NCBI GenBank assembly: GCA_014885115.2
Contig: WKLE02000070.1
Span: 7,377 to 18,104, forward strand
Length of the DNA: 10,728 nt
Origin: Asterionellopsis glacialis
Lineage: Eukaryota; Bacillariophyta; Plagiogrammaphyceae; Rhaphoneidales; Asterionellopsidaceae
Direction: 5' to 3'
The position numbers and the translations under genes were made by a program. The notes below the pieces were generated by a model. That model did not search any database. It had not been told where the DNA came from and saw only the letters and a program-made list of their open reading frames with translations. Shown here piece by piece: positions 6,148-10,728 of the stretch (positions are counted from its first letter, which is position 1; each line of letters begins with the position of its first letter).

Positions 6148-9100
6148 TCAAACTCCATGACGACTATTGGATCGATTCTGGTTGGATGAGGACGAACGAC
6201 GTCCTAGTCTCCTGAACAGTCTACGCACTGGCCCTCGCCTCGTGCTTGATCCATTTCTATTTGGAGTACTTGCACGCTCTGGCGAGGTGATCCCACTGTG
6301 ACTGCTCGAAGAATTTATTGTATTCAATTGGAGGGAATTTGGATTTACAGTATCATCTGCAGCATCCCCACTAGTAGTAATCTCAGTGTTCTCTTCTTCT
6401 TCTGCCACTGCTGCTGCTGCTTCTGCTGTGTCGTTCTCATTTTCGTTACTATTGAGTGCCGAAGTGCCGTGTGGATCGACAGGTTGAGGATTTTCGGAAT
6501 ACAAATCTGAAAACAAATCCATATCATCATTGTTGTCCGAAGGGGGTGTAATGGGAGTCAGAGGTGGTATTGCCTCGCTATTACGAGTTATGGTAGGCGA
6601 GCGCAATGGAGAAGCTGTCGTTAGACCTCCACCTCCGCCTCCACCCAACATGGCAAGTCCCATACCATTGGGTCCAACGCCAGGGCCAGTCACAATTGCA
6701 TGAATGTGAATGTCGATTCCTCCTCCACCACCACCGCCGGTGCTACCACTGCCGCCATTGCCTGGGCGAAGACGAACTCCCGATACTGGAGTGCCAGCAT
6801 CGTTGTTGTCGGATCCTCCGCTGCCGCCCCCATTTGCTAGATTACTTAGACTAGCCGCAGCAAGATAGGCACCTAGTAGACTTGTTCCATCTTCAGACCT
6901 CTCCCTTCGGGTGTTACGATCTTCACCACGAAAGGTATTTACCATTCCATTGACAAAGTCGACATGATCCGGATTTATTCTATCTTCGTCATCTGCAGCG
7001 CTGCCCAAGCCTCCTGATGAGGCCGATGTGGACGCCGATTCTTCACCGTTATTGTTGCTCAACCTTGTTCTACGCCTGCTTTCCCTAGATAGCAATGAAA
7101 GTAAGCCACCACTACCACTAGACGAACTAATATTGTCATCCTGTTGTGTGTTCACATCTTCCTCCTGTGTATGACTTTTGGAAGCGTCAGTCAATGGTGA
7201 TTTTTCTTCTGGCATCGAAGCTGCCAAGGCAGCAACATGAGGTGCTGCATCAGTAAGTGTGCGACCAAGTCTATCAATCAATGGAGCCAGGGATTCCAAC
7301 TGTCGGCGACTGGGCTGTTGACTATTTTGTTTATTCCTTTCCGCGCCACCTGTTGCAGTAGCACTTGTGTAGGAGTCCCGATTCAGGTGAAGGATATCTT
7401 CATACAATTCATCATCATCCATCAAGAGGGGCATATCCTCATGACCATTATTATTATTATTATTATTATTATTTTCTGCAACAACACCTCTGCTATGATC
7501 AAGCCATGGCAAATCAGACGTTGCTTGTGGAAGTGGTGAAGAAGAGATTTCGTTAATATTACTTTGTCTCATATTGCTGGGTATTGCCTCTGCCAAAAGA
7601 CTGTTCACAGTGGATAATGCCCGATGAAGTTCTGGCAACAATGCACTCCTATCAGCTTTGTCGTCTTCATCTTTTATGTATGTTGACGGTGCAGCGTGAA
7701 ATACAGACTGAGGACTGGGCGACATATAAGGCGACTAATACATGAATAAGTCAAATTCAAAAGGGAGGAAAAGTTAGACAAGATGTTAGTTTTTCCATTA
7801 AGAACTAGAGGTGCATTGAAATGGAAACCTATTGCATCACTTACCGACGATGAATGCCGTGTTCTAGTACGAAAGGGTCGAATTCGTTCAGAATCACTAC
7901 GGATCCATTCATCCCACCGATGAGGCCAACCATTGTAGTGGATTAGAAGTAATTGTACTCCGTCATTATTATCCCGTTCTCGGAATCCTGCAACAACTTC
8001 TTCGTGTTGAGATTCCTCGTTCATGTTATTAGCAGTATTATTGATGTCGCAACAATCATCATCGTCATCATTTGGATCGCACGGTTCCAACAAGAGTCGT
8101 CTCCGTCCGTCGAAATCATTAGCACTTACAGCTGGATCAGTCACTGGAGGTGATCGTTTTTTGTTTCGGCGACGACGACGATGCTGATGATGACGGCTAC
8201 TTGACTTCTTCTTTCTTGATGGTAAAACATCCTCAACACGAACAATATCCACAACAGTTGCTTCTAACCATTGATTAATAGTATCTAAACAATCAATCCA
8301 CTGTCCACGGTACCAAGTTCGATTCGCATCAAGAGGATGTCCGCTAGTATTGCTGTTGTTTTTGTAACATGTTTCTTCTTCTGTTCCATTCTCATGTTGT
8401 TGTTGCTGCTGCTGCTGCTGTTCCTTCATCATGATGTATTCCTCATTAAGTTCTTCTTCTGTTGAAGACGTTGTTGTTGTGGAAGCACGAAGCGAATCTG
8501 CCATGGTACAAAGAGTCATTAAACCCTGTCGAACAGGTTCCATAGATCCAGGTTCAGGACTAATTGGATCATCGGCTGTCAATCTGTAATTCATAGGACG
8601 GCGAGTCGTCCTTCTACTAGTGGTAGAACGCGGGAATCGTCGTACTGTGGTAGCACTTGGAGGACCTCTCCTGCTGCTTGCTGTCTCTGGCAATGATGAC
8701 TCTTGTTCGTTATTACTGCTATTATTATTGTCATCATCATCGTCGTCGTTGTCGGTTCCTAACCCAAGCAATGCCGCCAAAAGAGATGCTGTACCCGAAA
8801 GTTCTTCCGCTTGTGGTTCGTTTGTGGATGTGCCTGCTCCTGTGGACGTAGAGGTTCCAGTACTATTTCCTTCCTCGGAAGAAAACGAAGATGAGGAGGA
8901 TGTCGAAGCTGACGCTGGTTTTGGAACCAAGTGTATCGTATGTCCATCTGACAATCCAACCACATCTCTAATTTTCTTTTCTACCGCCGTTTCAAAATTA
9001 TTTTCATCGCCTACCTGTTGCTGTTGCTGTGACGGTGGAGATGATGGCGATGGTGATGACTCTTGTGGTTGTTGTTGGCTGCTAGCATTGGTCTGATGAT

Positions 9101-9320
9101 GGTGGTGTGGCTTATTCGTATCATGATGATTAATAATCCGTCCTCGGTAGATAAGTCTCTGCTGCGATGCTTTCAGACCTGTCACATCTTCAATTCGACT
9201 ATGAAGTGAAGTTAACGAATCATCTGGTGATACCGAAACTCTAAAATTACCATCTCTTCTATCTGTCGATGAGGATTCTTGTGAACCCACAGTTTTAATG
9301 AGTAATGACCATGGCGTCAT
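6148..9320 (-). CDS. BAG6-like ubiquitin-like / chromo-barrel protein, two exons
   Basis: Exons 9320-7845 (492 codons) and 7734-6148 join in phase 0 to give 1020 residues. ATG 9320 is the first after an in-frame TAA. Residues 6-66 and about 115-134 form a ubiquitin-like domain: QQRLI at 53-57 equals ubiquitin 40-44, and HTIHLV at 127-132 matches ubiquitin 66-70. No Gly-Gly follows, so it is an integral domain rather than a cleaved modifier. The sequence resembles BAG6/Scythe and ubiquilin N-termini. Residues 335-365 (GQWIDCLDTINQWLEATVV) plus 455-487 (LLIHYNGWPHRWDEWI, then RIRPFRTRT) resemble a Tudor-knot/chromo barrel of the MRG15/Esa1 kind, with Y462, W465, W469 and W472 as candidate cage aromatics. 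The tail carries possible BAG6-like helices at 523-541 and 638-669, Gly-rich linkers, a poly-Asn run and a basic end (RRLFRRLGRR). Inferred role: nuclear ubiquitin or chaperone adaptor. The BAG6 relationship is probable; orthology is unproven. Confidence 0.85.
7447..7473 (-). repeat. (ATT)9 microsatellite encoding poly-Asn
   Basis: Nine perfect ATT units on the plus strand read as nine AAT codons in gene B (Asn 580-588). A pure, uninterrupted codon run suggests recent slippage and likely length polymorphism between strains. Confidence 0.93.
7735..7844 (-). other. Spliceosomal intron of gene B (110 bp)
   Basis: The donor is TCG|GTAAGT at 7844 and the acceptor TATTAG|TCG ends at 7735. Possible branch points CTAAC lie upstream of a pyrimidine-rich stretch (TTTTCCTCCCTTTTG). 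Splicing is phase 0 and brings exon 1, ending in the chromo-barrel-like domain, into frame with exon 2 starting SPYMSPSPQ. The length of 110 is not a multiple of three. The intron contains no in-frame stop, so retention continues into exon 2 in another frame and stops at 7674. Confidence 0.88.
8397..8420 (-). repeat. CAG/CAA run encoding poly-Gln
   Basis: In gene B eight Gln codons (five CAG then three CAA in the coding sense) encode Gln 301-308, in the linker between the ubiquitin-like and chromo-barrel-like domains. The mixed codons make it less slippage-prone than the poly-Asn tract. Confidence 0.93.
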
Positions 9321-9324
9321 GTTT

Positions 9325-9342
9325 GTTCGTTCGTTCGTTCGT
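9325..9342 (-). repeat. (GTTC)4 tetranucleotide repeat next to the gene B start
   Basis: In the sense of gene B this is a GAAC repeat ending only about four bases before the ATG (repeat, then AAAC, then ATG). It would lie in the leader where the initiating ribosome sits. Its length may vary between alleles. It introduces neither an upstream ATG nor a stop. Confidence 0.85.
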
Positions 9343-9980
9343 ATCTCTCTATGTATAATTGTTTATTTGTTTGATTCCTTCTTGTGCTATTCGTGTTGGG
9401 AGTCGGGTCCCACTGTCGTTGCAGTCAAGGCTGACACCGAGAGCGAACAGTTCTGTCTGTTGCTTCGTCGCGTCAAGAGCTGCGTCAATGCTCGCTTCCA
9501 AGCGGTTGGTCCAAACCTGAAAGCTTATTTAAAAATTGCCTTTGAATAAAAAATTATGAAAAATCAATAAAAATTTCATTAGTCAAATCAACTCAATTTT
9601 CATAGTGCGCAAACCATAACTGCCTCGCGGAAGCGCAGGCGGAGGAGAGAAGTCACTGACACGAAAAAAGAGAGAAAGAAAGAAACTCTCTTCTCGGCTG
9701 AAAATGACCGAGTGACAAGACTGAAAAAAATTCTACACAGGGCTGCACTTTCTCCTTCATTGGCTTCTTCATCGAAATCCATGGATGAATGATAAGACCC
9801 AAAAGGATGCACCTAGCATCACGGCGCTCTCTGATCGTTCCAGTTCCATCCAATAATTCTACACCAAAACGGTGGCAGACACAGAAATAAAGCATGTCCG
9901 TGAAACACGAGCCAATGCAATATAGAATGTCATCGACAATCATTAAAGAATATACACACCTATAGACCTTACGCAAGCAA
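9343..9980 (-). other. Promoter/leader region of gene B, no gene seen
   Basis: This is the 5' flank of gene B. It includes a strongly AT-rich block at about 9530-9605 and a purine-rich run (plus strand) at 9660-9690. A minus-strand AG preceded by TAAATAAGCTTTC near 9525 might be a leader splice acceptor, but no matching donor stands out. Minus-strand frames of 70-107 codons here (for example one containing MDFDEEANEGESAAL at about 9784-9740) lack conserved features and are not annotated. Confidence 0.4.
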
Positions 9981-10196
9981 TCAAGGCAGCGATCGGATCA
10001 AAAGAAAATCAGAGAGTGTCAATACTTCTCTGGTTGCGATTTCCTCCTGTGTATCTTCTGCTCTTCTCCTGGTTCGATTTGGCTGAACTTCTTCTCGCAA
10101 GAACTTTCGGTACATAGAGACTAGCTAGGATATTCTTTTTACTGTATTTACGATAGACCGATCGGAAGGTCCATACCTGTACTCGTACTTTACACT

Positions 10197-10211
10197 CTCT
10201 ACTGTGTAGAG
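10197..10211. repeat. Short perfect inverted repeat CTCTAC-TGT-GTAGAG
   Basis: Six-base arms flank a 3-base centre. It could form a small hairpin or be a dyad protein-binding site. No terminator role is expected in a eukaryotic nucleus. Significance is low on its own. Confidence 0.5.
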
Positions 10212-10431
10212 TCCTACCTCTATGCTGGCAAGTGAGAGGGCTGCGTCATATTTTGTGTATCGGCGTTGGGCGGGTCCAATCAAGTTTTCGGGTGACCAGT
10301 GATACACACAGAAGTCTTAAGTAACAGATGACGCGTGCTTGCAAGGCGGGCTTGGGGCTCGGGCGGGACAAACAATAAACACAACTCGACACACACATTT
10401 ACGCTAAACTGCCGTTATCTGACAATAATAA

Positions 10432-10445
10432 GAATAATATTATTC
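10432..10445. repeat. 14-bp perfect palindrome GAATAATATTATTC
   Basis: This is a self-complementary AT-rich sequence with no spacer. A related 18-bp palindrome with the same GAATAAT ends lies at 10601-10618. Confidence 0.6.
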
Positions 10446-10536
10446 ATATTGCCCTGTTTTTTTAGTTTGAATTGGGTACAAGTTAGTGCAAGGGACAAAC
10501 AAGAAAAGAGTTAGATCCCGGATTTTTATCTTTGTA

Positions 10537-10552
10537 ACGTGCAACGCACGTG
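10537..10552. promoter_or_regulatory. CACGTG box within ACGTGC-AAC-GCACGT dyad
   Basis: A perfect 6-base inverted repeat with an AAC centre (10537-10551) overlaps a CACGTG core at 10547-10552. CACGTG is the core bound by bHLH and many bZIP factors in eukaryotes. Its function here is inferred from the motif alone. Confidence 0.35.
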
Positions 10553-10600
10553 TCGCAGTATCATAGAATTTAAATTCGCGAGACTGTATGTATGATTCAT

Positions 10601-10618
10601 GAATAATAATTATTATTC
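10601..10618. repeat. 18-bp perfect palindrome GAATAATAATTATTATTC
   Basis: This is a spacer-free palindrome in AT-rich DNA. It shares its arms with the 14-bp palindrome at 10432-10445, about 170 bases away. Confidence 0.65.
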
Positions 10619-10678
10619 TCAAACAATCAGAATTTCTGTCGAACGTCAAATCGTTATTAATAATTATTTAGTCCTCAC

Positions 10679-10700
10679 CCCCTAGAGTAGGGGTCACGTG
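10679..10700. promoter_or_regulatory. CCCCTA-GAG-TAGGGG hairpin followed by CACGTG box
   Basis: Perfect 6-base arms around GAG (10679-10693) are followed after one base by CACGTG at 10695-10700. It is GC-rich within an AT-rich surround. It may be a composite regulatory site for a gene beyond the right edge. Confidence 0.35.
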
Positions 10701-10728
10701 CTCCGCATTTTCACTACAGTACACGTTC

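Larger units (their letters stand above)
9981..10728. other. Non-coding right flank
   Basis: No convincing gene is present. A 44-codon minus-strand frame (10115-9981, MYRKFLREEVQPNRTRRRA) follows an in-frame stop and is Arg/Glu-rich, but at this length it is within chance. The part from 10320 onward has short palindromes and CACGTG boxes and may be the promoter of a gene starting beyond the right edge. Confidence 0.4.

Noticed and set aside
8620..9096. 158-codon plus-strand frame antisense to gene B exon 1
   Set aside because: It mirrors the low-complexity codons of gene B (Leu and Ser runs opposite Gln/Glu/Asp-type codons). The minus-strand frame carries recognisable domains, so this is a shadow.
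9653..9976. 107-codon minus-strand frame upstream of gene B
   Set aside because: It is Cys/Phe/Arg-rich without recognisable motifs, overlaps another equally plausible frame (9600-9812), and lies in the expected promoter region.
9981..10115. 44-codon Arg/Glu-rich minus-strand ORF
   Set aside because: Too short to distinguish from chance, with no supporting splice sites or recognised family.
10329..10334. TGACGC hexamer resembling the CO2/cAMP-responsive elements described in the diatom Phaeodactylum
   Set aside because: A single six-base match is expected by chance in a window this size, and no second element lies at a suitable spacing.
1..10728. CRISPR array, insertion sequence, rRNA, or prokaryotic operon
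   Set aside because: No regularly spaced repeats, no terminal-repeat-bounded transposase, no rRNA-like segment. The intron and gene layout are eukaryotic.

Overview
The window looks like nuclear DNA of a unicellular eukaryote, most likely a diatom or another stramenopile. Evidence: very long open frames full of homopolymer runs (Q, N, D, G, H, S), one short GTAAGT...TAG spliceosomal intron, moderate GC content, no operon-like packing, and gene spacing of 0.7-1.4 kb. The lineage call is an inference from style and domain architecture. No sequence search was possible.

Layout. (1) Positions 1-1275 are AT-rich and contain broken minus-strand coding fragments, including a C2H2-type zinc finger. 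I read this as a decayed gene or mobile-element-derived gene. (2) Positions 1276-2009 form the 5' flank of gene A. A strong 3' splice acceptor lies 4 bases before its ATG, and a good donor at 1593 suggests a 5'-UTR intron that would remove all four upstream AUGs found inside it. (3) Gene A (2010-5360, +) encodes 1116 residues: about 650 disordered Ser/Thr/Glu-rich residues containing a tandem 50-residue duplication, an unrecognised compact domain, and a C-terminal membrane region. (4) The convergent gap 5361-6147 holds both 3' ends and a tentative 47-residue two-exon small gene on the minus strand. (5) Gene B (9320-6148, -) encodes 1020 residues in two exons. It has an N-terminal ubiquitin-like domain of the BAG6/Scythe/ubiquilin type, a chromo-barrel (Tudor-knot)-like domain, and a long low-complexity tail with BAG6-like helices. 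Both folded domains are interrupted by large low-complexity insertions. (6) Positions 9321-10728 are non-coding 5' flank of gene B and of whatever lies beyond the right edge. They contain two CACGTG boxes and several perfect short inverted repeats.

Genes A and B converge and share no visible pathway. Gene B is the more interpretable: it couples a non-cleavable ubiquitin-like module with a methyl-lysine-reader-type fold, suggesting a protein quality-control or ubiquitin adaptor tied to chromatin or the nucleus. Gene A looks like a membrane-anchored protein with a very long disordered region. The strongest leads are gene B's split-domain architecture and its intron-retention isoform, and gene A's orphan domain plus membrane module.
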